Shown: one piece after another, positions 1-9,748 of the stretch
Layout: the number at the start of each line of letters is the position of its first letter
How positions within the stretch are numbered: position 1 is the first letter of the stretch
NCBI GenBank assembly: GCA_029880855.1
Contig: JAOUNS010000004.1
Location: 124,001 to 188,000, forward strand
Direction: 5' to 3'
From: Gammaproteobacteria bacterium
GTDB taxonomy: Bacteria > Pseudomonadota > Gammaproteobacteria > UBA6429 > Thiohalophilaceae
DNA: 64,000 nt
Program-made: the position numbers and the translations under genes
Notes under the pieces: generated by a model
Seen by the model: only the letters and a program-made list of their open reading frames with translations
Databases searched by the model: none
What the model was told of the DNA's origin: nothing

Positions 1-19
1 CTGACAGATAAACATCGAA

Positions 20-328
20 TTACAATCTTACCGCGTCCAGACTCACGACAGCGTCATCACCCACCACTTCCGCACTGTGCATGACACCTTTCGGGACCAC
101 CAGACAATCACCGGCTTCCAGGATGATACTTTGTCCTTGCATGGTCATTTTAAAACGGCCTGCCAGGACAGCATCGATCTTGTCCAAGTTGTGACTATGC
201 ATGGCAAACACCGTCCCCGGCGGATAGACCCAGCGATTGACTGCATAACCACGAGCGGTCAGCTTGTCATACATGACCCGTTCACTGAGCGGACCGTCGC
301 GTGTCGCATCCCAATGTTCCGGTTGCAT
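20..328 (-). CDS. Small single-domain cupin protein
   Basis: A 102-residue protein that is essentially one cupin barrel. Cupin motif 1 is visible around residues 38-57, with His-Ser-His near residue 44 and a closing Gly; motif 2 is GDCLVVPKGVMH near residues 73-84, so metal-binding His residues are present. Substrate is unknown. The gene starts 2 nt after the stop of the RND transporter, so the two are probably cotranscribed. No signal peptide is seen, so it is cytoplasmic. The family ranges from enzymes to sugar or hormone binders, and nothing here picks one. Confidence 0.8.
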   Translation of the reverse strand: MQPEHWDATRDGPLSERVMYDKLTARGYAVNRWVYPPGTVFAMHSHNLDKIDAVLAGRFKMTMQGQSIILEAGDCLVVPKGVMHSAEVVGDDAVVSLDAVRL

Positions 329-330
329 GG

Positions 331-3300
331 TCAGGCGACCTTTTTATAGCGGAAGCTTCTGAACCTGACGATCACATCATCACCGATCAGATATAAGCAG
401 GGCACCAGCACCAGCGTCAGCGGCGTGGCAAACAACAGACCATAACCCAATGCCAGCGCCATGGGACTCATGTAGGGATCAGCCCCGCCAATGCCATAGG
501 CCAACGGCAACACACCGGCCACCGTGGATACCGTGGTCAGCACAATTGCCCGCAGGCGATCTGTTGTCGCCTGTGCCACCACTTCACGCAATGTCAGGTT
601 TGATGATTTGCGTAACTCATTGACATGGTTCACCAGCACCAGCGAATCATTCACCACCACGCCGGCCAGACCGACTATGCCGGTCAGGGCCAGGAAACCC
701 AGGTCCTGGGCATGCAGGGCAAAGGCGATGATCACACCGACGATGGCAAAGGGGATGGCCAGCATAACCATCAACGGTTGCCACAGGGAGTTAAACAACA
801 GGATCAACAAGGCATAGATAGCCAGCGCCGCGATAATAAAAATATTCAACAGATCCTGTTTGGATTTTTCACTCTCCTCCGCTTCACCGCCGATGATCAA
901 CTGCATCCCCGGATAATCCCGGTCCACCTGAAAATGGGCCTGTACGGCTTTGGAGATTTTGAGTGAGGTGGAAACTTTTTTATCAATATCACCACTGACA
1001 GTGATCGCCCGTTCCCCCTGATAATGACTGAACTGGGAAGGACCCGGTCCCACATCAAACTTCGCCAGCGTGCCGAGTCGGGTCTGGCGACCGGAGCGAT
1101 TGGGGATCTGCAATTGGCTGAGGAAGGCCTGATCGCCGCGAACACCCCTGGCAAAGATCACGCGGAAGTCCACATCCTCATCACCATAACGCACATTGGT
1201 GACCACTTCCCCGTCATAGGCAATGCGCACCATCTGCGCCACATCGGCCACGGTCACACCGACCCGCGCCAGTTTGGCGTAGTCGAGTTTGATCTCCACC
1301 TGTTCCTTGCCCGGCTTGTCACTGCGATCAATATCCTTGGCGCCCGGCAAACTGTTGAGATAAGCGATCACATCATCAGCCAGTTTTGTACGTATGCCAT
1401 CATCACTGCCCACAACCCGGATAAAAATCGGTCGACCCACCGGCGGCCCGCCGGTATCCACCTGGTAATAAACCCGCTCAAAGGTTTTATCGGCATCGGT
1501 CTGTTTGCGCAGTGACTCGACGATGGCATCTGCGGTACGTTCCCGATTGGCAAAGGGGGTAAGACTGACCTGCAGGCTGGCAAAATTTTCACTCTCATTG
1601 CTCACCACATCATCACCAAAGGTACCGATGCGCGCCACATAGGATTCCAGTTCACCTTTCCCCAGCCCGGCCACCAGTTGTTCCACCTTTCTGACTGCAT
1701 CAGAGGTCGCTTGCAACGAAGTGCCGGTCGGCATTTTGACAAAGATAAAAAAACGTTCCGCCGTGGAAGAGGGAAACAGGACAAAGTCCATAAATTTTAC
1801 GGCGTAGGTCATGGCGCCAATAAAGATCACCATGAAGACAGACAGACTGATGTACCGGCGTTTTAACACACCCAGCAACCAGTGCCGGAATTTGTCGCGC
1901 AAAGTATTAAAATAATGTTGGCGGGCGGAATCGGCCTGTGTCCCGGCATGGGCCTGCATGCCGGCAGACAAATGCGCGGGCAGGGCCAGGGTGGATTCCA
2001 GCAAGGAGACAAACAGGGCCAGTGTGATCACCAGCGGTATCACATAGACAAACTTGCCCAACACACCGGGCATAAAGAACATCGGTGCAAAGGCGGCAAA
2101 GGTGGTCAGGATAGTGGTCAACACCGGACGAAACACCCCATGCACCCCTTCCACCGCCGCATCAATGGGTGCCAGGCCCTGTTCAAATTTCCGGTAAATA
2201 TTTTCAGAAATAATAATCGCATCATCGACGATGATACCGATCACCAGCACCATGGCAGTGAGGGTGACACTGTCCAGAAAAGTATCAAACATGGGCAGCA
2301 GGAAGATCACCCCCAGGATGGCGATGGGTACACCCAGCGCCACCCAGAACGCCAGACGTGGTTTGAGAAAAACCGATAACACCAGTAACACCATCACCAG
2401 ACCGATGGCGCCATTGGTGAGTACAATGGATAAACGATTTTTTACATAAGTGGAGTGATCGCGGGATAACAGCAGAGTAACGCCTTTGGGCATGATCTTC
2501 TGTTGTTCTTCCACCAGTTGTTTGACCGCTTCCGCCGTGCGGATCAGGTCCGCTTCGGAACGTTTGTGCGCCACAAAAGAGATCGCGGACACCCCGCCCA
2601 TGCGTGACAACACCTTCTCTTCGGCAAAGTCATCATGCACGATGGCCAGATCCTTCACTCGCACCAGTGGTCCGTCAAAGGTCGTTTTGACAATGACATC
2701 ACCCACCTCGGCAGGATCACGAAACTGCGCCAGAGTGACGATATTCTTTTCACTGGTATAGGATTCAAACGAACCGCCGGTTGCACGAATGTTGCGCACA
2801 CCGATAGCATTGACAATATCGCGCAGGGAAACTTCATGGGTATGCAATTTGTCCGGCAAGACCTCGACACGGATCTCCCGCGCCCGATAACCATACCGAC
2901 TGACACTGGTGACGCCGGGAATATTTTCCAGTTTCTTTTCAAACCGGCGTGCCAGTTCCCGCAGTTCATGATAAGGCAGATCACCGGTCATCCCCACTTC
3001 GATCACCGGTAACACCGAGGTATCGATCTCCTTGACCAGTGGTGATTCCCGCACCTCGACCGGCAGGTCGTTTACCCGGCCTACCGCTTCACGCACATTC
3101 TGCACCACCTTGTCCGGATCACGTTCATCCGCCTCGATCACCACCCGGATCAGGGACAGATTCTCCCGCGACCAGGACATAAAATGTTTAATTCCATTAA
3201 TGTCCTGCAGTTCTTTTTCAATTTTATTGGTGACTTTCAATTCTACATCTTCGGGTGATGCACCGGGATAGACGGTGGAAATAAACACCTCACCAAATTC

Positions 3301-3426
3301 CACCCGGGGGAAGGTGTCGCGTTGAATACCGGTGAGAGTGCTTAAGCCCAGCAGGATGGCGGAAAAAGTAATCATATACGCCAACAGATGGCGTTCCGCA
3401 AAGTATCTGAAGAATCCTTTTAACAT
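331..3426 (-). CDS. RND-superfamily transporter (AcrB/MMPL-like permease)
   Basis: A 1031-residue inner-membrane proton-driven permease with the usual RND plan: one N-terminal membrane helix (about 13-32), a large periplasmic loop, a block of helices (about 335-500), a second periplasmic loop and a C-terminal helix block. The paired Asp residues of helix 4 are at 401-402 (GIIVDDAIIISENIY), as expected for proton relay. Family members export drugs, metals or hydrophobic compounds. No membrane-fusion or TolC-like gene lies beside it; only the cupin gene follows, 2 nt downstream. The 364-bp gap upstream would hold its promoter. Substrate cannot be inferred. Confidence 0.93.
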   Translation of the reverse strand: MLKGFFRYFAERHLLAYMITFSAILLGLSTLTGIQRDTFPRVEFGEVFISTVYPGASPEDVELKVTNKIEKELQDINGIKHFMSWSRENLSLIRVVIEADERDPDKVVQNVREAVGRVNDLPVEVRESPLVKEIDTSVLPVIEVGMTGDLPYHELRELARRFEKKLENIPGVTSVSRYGYRAREIRVEVLPDKLHTHEVSLRDIVNAIGVRNIRATGGSFESYTSEKNIVTLAQFRDPAEVGDVIVKTTFDGPLVRVKDLAIVHDDFAEEKVLSRMGGVSAISFVAHKRSEADLIRTAEAVKQLVEEQQKIMPKGVTLLLSRDHSTYVKNRLSIVLTNGAIGLVMVLLVLSVFLKPRLAFWVALGVPIAILGVIFLLPMFDTFLDSVTLTAMVLVIGIIVDDAIIISENIYRKFEQGLAPIDAAVEGVHGVFRPVLTTILTTFAAFAPMFFMPGVLGKFVYVIPLVITLALFVSLLESTLALPAHLSAGMQAHAGTQADSARQHYFNTLRDKFRHWLLGVLKRRYISLSVFMVIFIGAMTYAVKFMDFVLFPSSTAERFFIFVKMPTGTSLQATSDAVRKVEQLVAGLGKGELESYVARIGTFGDDVVSNESENFASLQVSLTPFANRERTADAIVESLRKQTDADKTFERVYYQVDTGGPPVGRPIFIRVVGSDDGIRTKLADDVIAYLNSLPGAKDIDRSDKPGKEQVEIKLDYAKLARVGVTVADVAQMVRIAYDGEVVTNVRYGDEDVDFRVIFARGVRGDQAFLSQLQIPNRSGRQTRLGTLAKFDVGPGPSQFSHYQGERAITVSGDIDKKVSTSLKISKAVQAHFQVDRDYPGMQLIIGGEAEESEKSKQDLLNIFIIAALAIYALLILLFNSLWQPLMVMLAIPFAIVGVIIAFALHAQDLGFLALTGIVGLAGVVVNDSLVLVNHVNELRKSSNLTLREVVAQATTDRLRAIVLTTVSTVAGVLPLAYGIGGADPYMSPMALALGYGLLFATPLTLVLVPCLYLIGDDVIVRFRSFRYKKVA

Positions 3427-3512
3427 GATGGGAGAATTTTATTGGCAAGCGAGGGGAAATGCTACTGGAAAATTTCTGTTATGTTCAAGGCCCAGGCATT
3501 TCTTCTTGCCTG

Positions 3513-3771
3513 GAACATAACGCGAAGGCGCCAAGGCGCAGAGAACACAAAGGATTTTAAGTGAAAAAATATTCAGTACGGCGTGTTCACCGGCCAGATT
3601 ATATTCTGGTGGTTTTATAAAGAACGATACTTACCGTTAAACCTGACAAGGATAACTGATATTTTCTAATAATGAGGTTCGGTAATCATATCTACAAACC
3701 CTTTCCCAACGGGAAAAAATTATCTTTCTGTGCGTCCTTCGCACATTGGCGCCTTGGCGTTATATTCTTTA
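3513..3771. repeat. Intergenic inverted-repeat element (copy 1)
   Basis: The gap at 3427-3790 holds no gene. It carries two related arms in opposite orientation: about 3513-3553 (TAACGCGAAGGCGCCAAGG core) and about 3724-3771, whose reverse complement reads TAACGCCAAGGCGCC. The same AACGC-AAGGCGC core occurs in the inverted pair at 16483-16660. Just upstream, 3481-3518 forms a hairpin (CCAGGCA / TGCCTGG with flanking ATGTTC / AACAT). The unique DNA between the arms differs between the two copies, so this looks like a dispersed REP- or MITE-type element rather than a coding remnant. Confidence 0.6.
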
Positions 3772-3790
3772 CCGTATCAGAGGCTGAACT

Positions 3791-4744
3791 CTATGCCTGT
3801 TCATGCCGCACAAACGCATCCACCACTGCGCACCAGGCCCGGGCCAGATTGTCCAGGTTATAACCACCGCCACCCATGGCCACGATCCGGCCGGCACAAT
3901 ATTCATCCGCCAAACGACACAACCGTTCTGCCGCATGGGCATGGGCCTGTTCACTGTATTGCATGTGGGTGATCGGATCACCATCCAGACTATCAGCTCC
4001 ACATTGCAGGAGGATGAACTCGGGCTTCGCCTCACGCAGAAATTTTTCACCCGTTTCCCAGACCCGTAAAAAGTCGGCGTCACTTGCCCCCATGGGCATG
4101 GGTATATTCAACTTGGTCCCGGCCGCCTTGCCGGTACCGGTCTCTTCCAGTCGGCCGGTACCCGGATAAAGAAAACGCCCGTCTTCATGCATATCGAGAA
4201 AGATCAGATCCGGATCATCTTCAAAACTGTAAAACACCCCGTCGCCGTGATGGGCATCGATATCCACATAGGCGACACGCTGAATCTGATACTTTCTGCG
4301 CAAGGCTTCGATGGCAATACCACAATCATTGAAGATACAAAAACCGGCCGCCGTATCACGACGGGCGTGATGCAAGCCGGCAATAGGAATGAAAGCACGT
4401 TTGTATTCGCCCTGTATTACACGGTCCACTGCATCCAGCGTCGATCCGACCACATGGGCCGTCGCATCATACATGTTGGAGAATGCCGGGGTGTCACCGC
4501 CGTCGAGATAACCGGCGGGCAGTTTGGACATGCGGATCACCTTGTCCACATAATCCGGATCATGGAACCACTCAATCATTTCCTGTTTGGCCTTGACCGG
4601 TTGCAGGACATCGACCTTATCCGGTAAATGCCGGCGTCTGAATTCGCCGACAAAGGCATCATGCCGGCGCGGCCCAAACGGATGATCAACACCGAAGCTG
4701 TAGCGCGCCAGCGCCTCACCGATATATACACAGGTTTCACTCAT
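3791..4744 (-). CDS. Histone-deacetylase-superfamily amidohydrolase
   Basis: A class II HDAC/acetoin-utilisation/acetylpolyamine amidohydrolase relative of 317 residues. The paired active-site His (GLHHARRD), the zinc motif YVDIDAHHGDGV and the later DMHEDG segment are all present, so catalysis is plausible. Such enzymes remove acetyl groups from lysine, polyamines or similar amines in the cytoplasm. I chose the ATG at 4744 (MSETCVYIGEA); the reading frame extends 13 codons upstream but that would overlap the previous gene much more. With this start the overlap with the upstream small gene is 8 nt, suggesting an operon. Substrate unknown. Confidence 0.9.
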   Translation of the reverse strand: MSETCVYIGEALARYSFGVDHPFGPRRHDAFVGEFRRRHLPDKVDVLQPVKAKQEMIEWFHDPDYVDKVIRMSKLPAGYLDGGDTPAFSNMYDATAHVVGSTLDAVDRVIQGEYKRAFIPIAGLHHARRDTAAGFCIFNDCGIAIEALRRKYQIQRVAYVDIDAHHGDGVFYSFEDDPDLIFLDMHEDGRFLYPGTGRLEETGTGKAAGTKLNIPMPMGASDADFLRVWETGEKFLREAKPEFILLQCGADSLDGDPITHMQYSEQAHAHAAERLCRLADEYCAGRIVAMGGGGYNLDNLARAWCAVVDAFVRHEQA

Positions 4745-5084
4745 AACGATGCGCCACCAGTTTGGCGGCCGGGATGATTTCATGAATCACCGCAGCCAGT
4801 TCCAGTCCAATCCCCGGTCGCTGACGATGTGAAACCCAAAGGACATTCTTTTCCGCATTCAGATCGGCAAACACGACAAACTCCTGATATAACCCGAAGG
4901 CCTGTTCCAGTTGCATGATCACCTGACGCAGGTGCACAGCTGTCAACTTGTTTAAACCCGGGATCAACATCATAAAATCCCCCAACAGTTTGCCCTCTGC
5001 ATCACGGGTGGGGACACGTTTCCAGAGTGGTTCCGGTGGAGCAAGTCCAAGTTGTCCAAGACTGCTGGTTTTGAGTTGTTGCAT
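4737..5084 (-). CDS. Conserved-looking hypothetical protein, paired with HDAC-like gene
   Basis: 115 residues, no signal peptide or membrane segment. It is a compact alpha/beta-looking protein rich in hydrophobic segments (LRQVIMQLEQAF, VVFADL, ELAAVIHEI). I do not recognise the family. Its stop overlaps the start of the HDAC-like gene by 8 nt, so the two are probably translated together. It is the first gene of the minus-strand unit and is divergent from the cyclophilin-like gene at 5175, with a 90-bp shared promoter region. Confidence 0.75.
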   Translation of the reverse strand: MQQLKTSSLGQLGLAPPEPLWKRVPTRDAEGKLLGDFMMLIPGLNKLTAVHLRQVIMQLEQAFGLYQEFVVFADLNAEKNVLWVSHRQRPGIGLELAAVIHEIIPAAKLVAHRYE

Positions 5085-5174
5085 AGGCCGGCCAAAGCTG
5101 TCACAAACTGGTAGTTTAAGTATGGCATAGGCCTGTCAGATTGCATCAACACTAACCGGAGAAAGGCATAACAA

Positions 5175-5549
5175 ATGAAGCGCATCAAACTCCTATTTGC
5201 ACAGGTGGAATTACCGCTGGTCTTGCGTAACACCCCCACTGCCCAGGCCATCCTGCACGCCTTACCGCAACATTCAGTCACACACACCTGGGGCGAAGAA
5301 GTCTATTTTGAGATACCGGTAACGGTACCACTGGAAGCGGATGCCAAAGATATCGTCAGCCCCGGCGAGATCGCCTTTTGGACTGAGGGTAACTGTATTG
5401 CAATCGGATATGGCCCCACCCCCATCTCTTCGGGGACTGAAATCCGCCTCGCGACCCGGACCAATATCTGGGCCGACAGTGAATCAGATGTGGCGATCCT
5501 GCGTCATGTGTCCGCCGGCGAAAGCGTTCGAATCGAAGAATTGAACTAA
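5175..5549 (+). CDS. Cyclophilin-like fold protein (TM1367/DUF369 type)
   Basis: 124 residues resembling the small bacterial cyclophilin-like family. The features are the N-terminal strand, then NTPTAQAILHALP, TWGEEVYFEIP, a GEIAFWTEGNCIAIGYGPTP segment and a C-terminal beta-rich end. Members have the cyclophilin barrel but are not proven prolyl isomerases, and their role is unknown. No signal peptide, so cytoplasmic. It stands alone between a divergent gene pair and a diguanylate cyclase gene 172 bp downstream. A GGAG-type ribosome-binding site (gagaaaggc) precedes the ATG. Confidence 0.8.
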   Translation: MKRIKLLFAQVELPLVLRNTPTAQAILHALPQHSVTHTWGEEVYFEIPVTVPLEADAKDIVSPGEIAFWTEGNCIAIGYGPTPISSGTEIRLATRTNIWADSESDVAILRHVSAGESVRIEELN

Positions 5550-5721
5550 AACTGAAAACCTTAATCACATTGGTCATTAGTTAACTGATTGTGCAGGGAT
5601 GTTGAAATTATATCCTCACAAAAAAAAGTATGTGAATTAACAATTATTTACCATTTATAGTGAATGTCATACTTTAATAGTCTATACATAAGCGTATGAC
5701 TTCAAACGAAATGACAAACTT

Positions 5722-7467
5722 ATGTCTCATGCACCGCCAGGTAAGGCGTCACAAAGAATAGTTCTATCTGCCTTATGTAGACAAGGGATTGCTGTTTTAC
5801 AGAATCTGTTACGCCCCCACATCCTGGTTCTGATTGCCGGTATCAGTCTGACCATCACCACCACGTATTACTACATCAACTACAAAGACAGCGTTACCTA
5901 TAAGGTTTTCGAACGCAAGGCGCTGAATATCGCCAATGCCATTGATCAGGAATTGACCCACAGTGTGGATGTGCTTTCCTACCTGCACGCACTCTATGTT
6001 TCATCTGATCACTTCTCCAATCGAAGCTTCAACATGTCGACACGTATCCTGATGGCCAGACATCCGGAGATCAAGGCGCTGGAATGGGTGCCGCACATTT
6101 CTCTCGCGCAACGTGACGAGTTTGAAAAGTCCATGCAAGCCAGTCATCCCGGCTATCAGATCAAAGAGCACGATGAAAACGGCAAGTTGGTCCGGGCCGG
6201 CAAGCGCAGCGAATACTACCCGGTGATGATGCTTGAACCCTATGCAGGTAATGAAGCAGCACTGGGCTTTGATCTGGCCTCCAACCCGCAACGCAAACAA
6301 AGCATGATACGGGCTCGTGACGTCGGTGAGATGACCGCCACATCGGCGCTGTTTCTGGTAGAGGAAAAGAGCAACCGCAAAGGTGTGCTGGTTTTCCTGC
6401 CGGTTTATGGCAATACATCCATACTGACAATAGCACAACGTCAGACACGCTTGTCCGGCTTCCTGTCGGCGGTTTACACCATCGACAATCTGATCTCATC
6501 CGCCACCCGGCATCAAGACCGGATCGGCCTGACGATCAACCTGTTCGACAAAAGCGAACCGAAAAATTTAAGTCTGGTTTATTCGGACTCAGATCATCCC
6601 CGGCAAGTGACACCGGATAATTTAAACAAACACCGGCCATACTCCATACACGATATTATGCTGGCTGATCGGCATTGGCAGTTACTCATCGTCCCCCAGG
6701 ATGAACATTATCAAATCGGGTTCACCTGGAAATCCGGTCTGTTACTCATCAGCGGTTTTCTGGTCTCGATGCTGGTCTCTGCCTATTTATACCAGTTGCG
6801 GTTTAACAACCGGACATTGCAAAGTTCCAATGTTCAGCTGAGCAACCAGATCAATGAACGTATTATCATCCAGCAGCGTCTGCACGAGACCAATAAAAAA
6901 CTGGCGCAACTTAACCGGGAAGACCCGCTGTTGGGTATCGCCAACCGGCGCTATCTGGACGAATACCTGCATTCGGAATGGTTACGCGCCATCCGCAGCG
7001 GCTTTCCGCTCTCATTCATCATGGCCGATATTGATTATTTTAAAAAATATAATGACCTGTATGGTCATCTGGTCGGTGACCAATGCCTGCAGAAGGTCGC
7101 GGCCTTGCTGAAAGAGATTGCCAATCGTCCTGCGGATCTGGTGGCGCGCTATGGCGGCGAGGAATTTGCCATTGTCCTGCCGGAAACGTTTGAACTGGGG
7201 GCGCGCCATCTCACAGAAAAAATACAACAACAGTTGGCAGCCCTGGCGATTCCCCATGCGGCCTCACCGGTTGCCCCCCATGTCACCATCAGCTTTGGTA
7301 TCGGCACCATTCAGCCGAAACCCGGCACGAATCTGCCGGACTTTATCAAACATGTGGACGAGGCACTGTATCGGGCCAAGGCAGCAGGCCGTAACTGTAT
7401 TCGCATCGCCTACCCGCCGTCGTCCAACGGTCAAAATATCCACCCATTCACTCAGGCGCAAAACTAA
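5722..7467 (+). CDS. Membrane diguanylate cyclase, CHASE-GGDEF
   Basis: 581 residues: membrane helix about 33-53, periplasmic CHASE-type sensor about 80-230, second membrane helix about 340-358, a short coiled coil, then a GGDEF domain. The active-site motif is GGEEF at about 477-481, preceded after five residues by RPAD, a match to the RxxD inhibitory site, so the enzyme should make c-di-GMP and be feedback-inhibited. The periplasmic ligand is unknown; CHASE domains bind small molecules such as adenine derivatives or peptides. The start has no clear Shine-Dalgarno sequence. The 172-bp upstream region is AT-rich. Confidence 0.93.
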   Translation: MSHAPPGKASQRIVLSALCRQGIAVLQNLLRPHILVLIAGISLTITTTYYYINYKDSVTYKVFERKALNIANAIDQELTHSVDVLSYLHALYVSSDHFSNRSFNMSTRILMARHPEIKALEWVPHISLAQRDEFEKSMQASHPGYQIKEHDENGKLVRAGKRSEYYPVMMLEPYAGNEAALGFDLASNPQRKQSMIRARDVGEMTATSALFLVEEKSNRKGVLVFLPVYGNTSILTIAQRQTRLSGFLSAVYTIDNLISSATRHQDRIGLTINLFDKSEPKNLSLVYSDSDHPRQVTPDNLNKHRPYSIHDIMLADRHWQLLIVPQDEHYQIGFTWKSGLLLISGFLVSMLVSAYLYQLRFNNRTLQSSNVQLSNQINERIIIQQRLHETNKKLAQLNREDPLLGIANRRYLDEYLHSEWLRAIRSGFPLSFIMADIDYFKKYNDLYGHLVGDQCLQKVAALLKEIANRPADLVARYGGEEFAIVLPETFELGARHLTEKIQQQLAALAIPHAASPVAPHVTISFGIGTIQPKPGTNLPDFIKHVDEALYRAKAAGRNCIRIAYPPSSNGQNIHPFTQAQN

Positions 7468-7704
7468 CCGCCCTGCACAACCGCGTTAAATCGCCGGTGA
7501 CAAATACCGGACGGCAAAATGATGACACTTCAGCCACTCCGGTATCTGTGCATATCGCATACTGTGAAATAACGGGACGTTGTGGTGCTATACCCTCCCG
7601 GCCTTTGTTCAAACTGTACAAAATGTAATCATTTACATACTGGCACATATCATGCAACAAATTCAGTTACAGACGATATGATTACAATGATTAGGAGGTC
7701 TGTG

Positions 7705-7929
7705 ATGAGTGAACTTGCACTGCAATTAATCACGGTTGAACTGGAAAACGGCAAACAGGGCGTTTTTATCGGCGGCCCGCTGATCACAGATGACTATACC
7801 GAGGAAGAGACCCAGGTGGATAGTATCTGGTTTTCCGAGATTCAAGAGGTATCCGATAACATCACCCTTGCTGAATTACTGAATTTTGTCACGAAGGAAA
7901 TCAGGTCTCGCAATAATCAGCTTAACTGA
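7705..7929 (+). CDS. Small hypothetical protein (74 aa)
   Basis: The frame is open upstream, but the ATG at 7705 is preceded by a perfect AGGAGG at 7693-7698, which fixes this start. The product is acidic and cytoplasmic, beginning MSELALQLITVELENG and containing GVFIGGPLITDD. No family recognised. It sits alone between the CHASE-GGDEF gene and another small gene. Confidence 0.7.
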   Translation: MSELALQLITVELENGKQGVFIGGPLITDDYTEEETQVDSIWFSEIQEVSDNITLAELLNFVTKEIRSRNNQLN

Positions 7930-8088
7930 CACTGCACAGCACTCCTGCATATCAACGTCCGGTATACACCGGACGCTTGATTTATTCACCACTCATCGGT
8001 TTAAACCGGCCACACATCAGAAACAACGCCTCTGCCTTTGCTTTGTCTCCGTGATTTCTCTATAACGTTGCTTGTGAGGATTGAATGG

Positions 8089-8304
8089 ATGTACTGCATG
8101 GAACAAAATCGCAAGGGAGAAAAGGGACCCATACCATATCGAACCGGTCGGTTTTTTTCAGCCGATTCGATGTGGTATTTTGCCTCTCGCGAAGGTATTG
8201 ATCACGGCCCCTTTCCCAGTCGCACACTGGCGGTGGATGCATTAAAAAGATACCTGGAAAGCTGTCTGCAAGTGGAAAACAGATTACAGGGCTTTAACAC
8301 CTAG
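8089..8304 (+). CDS. Small DUF6316-like protein
   Basis: About 71 residues from the ATG at 8089, which has GAGGA at 8076-8080; a second ATG at 8098 is also possible. The signature segment is RFFSADSMWYFASREG followed by GPFPSRTLAVDALKRYL, resembling small gammaproteobacterial proteins with a W-Y-F-x-x-R-E-G motif that I associate with DUF6316. Function unknown. Cytoplasmic. Confidence 0.65.
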   Translation: MYCMEQNRKGEKGPIPYRTGRFFSADSMWYFASREGIDHGPFPSRTLAVDALKRYLESCLQVENRLQGFNT

Positions 8305-8323
8305 GACACAACATTCACTTCTG

Positions 8324-8980
8324 TTACTTTTGTCGCCAGCCGAGCGACATTAACAATTCACCAATCTCAATATTGACAGGCATGGTTGTATACACCGCCA
8401 AATGAAACGGGGCGGCATCGATCCACGCCACCGGCCCACACCAACCTGGCGGCGCCGGCGGCCAGTCGGTGAATTGTGCTTGTTTGACATAATGAAACAC
8501 TTCCAGTATTCCCCTGCCACCAGAATTAAGCAGTTGCGGTAAAACTGCACATGTTGCCTGCCACTCTTGCTCTTGCAGATGGAACGGATCAAGCAAGGCC
8601 AACAGACCGGCATGCAATGGTAGATCGTTTTGCTGTGGCCAATACAACATATCAGCCAATAACCTGACAGGTTGTCGATCTGCGACCGCCAATTGTTTGC
8701 TCAGTTCCGCTCGCGTCAAGGGATTCTGTTCTGACAAGAACCCTGCACTGTTTGGTGCGTTATCCAGTACCAGACCGGAGGAACACCGGTATTGCTGCTG
8801 ATCAACGAAGGGCTGTTCATACGCTTGATAGGCGGCATAGGCCGGATACTGCGCCACCAACCGCCCGATCTCTGCCTGCCACTGTGTATTGGCCAAACCG
8901 GCTTCCAATCGATAAGTGTGGCTGTCCAGCCAGGCAAACCGGTCGCTGACCTGTTCATTCATCCACTTTGCCAACAACAA
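8324..8980 (-). CDS. Hypothetical protein, possibly a diverged methyltransferase-like fold
   Basis: 218 residues, soluble, no signal peptide. The pattern of a hydrophobic strand ending in LALLDPF near residue 130, then a helix and a GGRGILEVFHY strand, is reminiscent of the catalytic half of RlmJ-type RNA methyltransferases (LIDPPY), but the second Pro-Tyr is replaced by Phe-His. I see no clear SAM-binding glycine loop. It may be a degenerate relative or an unrelated fold. It lies 63 nt downstream of msrA on the same strand. Confidence 0.6.
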   Translation of the reverse strand: MLLAKWMNEQVSDRFAWLDSHTYRLEAGLANTQWQAEIGRLVAQYPAYAAYQAYEQPFVDQQQYRCSSGLVLDNAPNSAGFLSEQNPLTRAELSKQLAVADRQPVRLLADMLYWPQQNDLPLHAGLLALLDPFHLQEQEWQATCAVLPQLLNSGGRGILEVFHYVKQAQFTDWPPAPPGWCGPVAWIDAAPFHLAVYTTMPVNIEIGELLMSLGWRQK

Positions 8981-9043
8981 GAGAGCGGCATGTTTGAGAA
9001 TATCGCCGGTATTACCGACATTCTTGTCTTGCTTATTGATGGT

Positions 9044-9679
9044 TTAACTCTCCAGCCGCACACCGGTCCCGCCCAGTCCGCAATAACCCCGTGGATTTTT
9101 TGCCAAATACTGCTGGTGATAATCCTCGGCATAATAGAATTCGGGGGCGGGCAGGATTTCGGTGGTAATCTCAGCGTAACCGGCATCGTGCAATGCCGTC
9201 TGATACAGCGCTTTGCTTGCTCGCGCTTCAGCCTGTTGTTCATCTGAAAAGCAATAAATCCCGGAACGATATTGTGTGCCGCGATCATTGCCCTGACGCA
9301 TCCCCTGGGTCGGATCATGTGCTTCCCAAAAGACCTTGAGCAATTGTTGGTAACTGAACTGTTGCGGTTCGAATACCACCAATACCACTTCATTATGCCC
9401 GGTTAATCCGGAGCAGACTTCTTCATAGAGAGGATTGGGGGTATATCCGGCGGCATAACCCACGGCCGTAACATAGACACCGGGGGCCTCCCAGAACTTG
9501 CGTTCCGCGCCCCAAAAACAGCCCAGACCGAACATGGCCTGTGCACAGTGCGCCGGAAAAGGTGGCGATAATGGATGACCATTGACATAGTGCCGGTTGG
9601 AAACGATCATTTTTTCACTACGACCCGGCAATGCCTCCTCGGCAGAAGGCATGGACAATGACTTTTTTTGCAAAAACAT
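9044..9679 (-). CDS. msrA: Peptide methionine-S-sulfoxide reductase MsrA
   Basis: 211 residues. The MsrA signature [10 protein letters not shown] is at residues 50-59 with catalytic Cys54. The downstream conserved parts follow: [34 protein letters not shown], and a C-terminal resolving Cys in GYCGLGGTG. It repairs oxidised methionine S-sulfoxide in proteins using thioredoxin. The N-terminal 45 residues lack a signal peptide, so it is the cytoplasmic form. The start is uncertain because no ribosome-binding site is obvious; residue 10 is an alternative Met. Confidence 0.95.
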   Translation of the reverse strand: MFLQKKSLSMPSAEEALPGRSEKMIVSNRHYVNGHPLSPPFPAHCAQAMFGLGCFWGAERKFWEAPGVYVTAVGYAAGYTPNPLYEEVCSGLTGHNEVVLVVFEPQQFSYQQLLKVFWEAHDPTQGMRQGNDRGTQYRSGIYCFSDEQQAEARASKALYQTALHDAGYAEITTEILPAPEFYYAEDYHQQYLAKNPRGYCGLGGTGVRLES

Positions 9680-9748
9680 GTGTGTCTCGCTTTGGCGTTT
9701 CGATTGAGATTCGATTTAGCCAAACCGGGACCGGTTTCGTCAAGTGAT

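Noticed and set aside
8324-8980. RlmJ 23S rRNA methyltransferase
   Set aside because: The DPPY-type catalytic motif is DPF-H here and the SAM-binding N-terminal pattern is missing, so a name would be unsafe.
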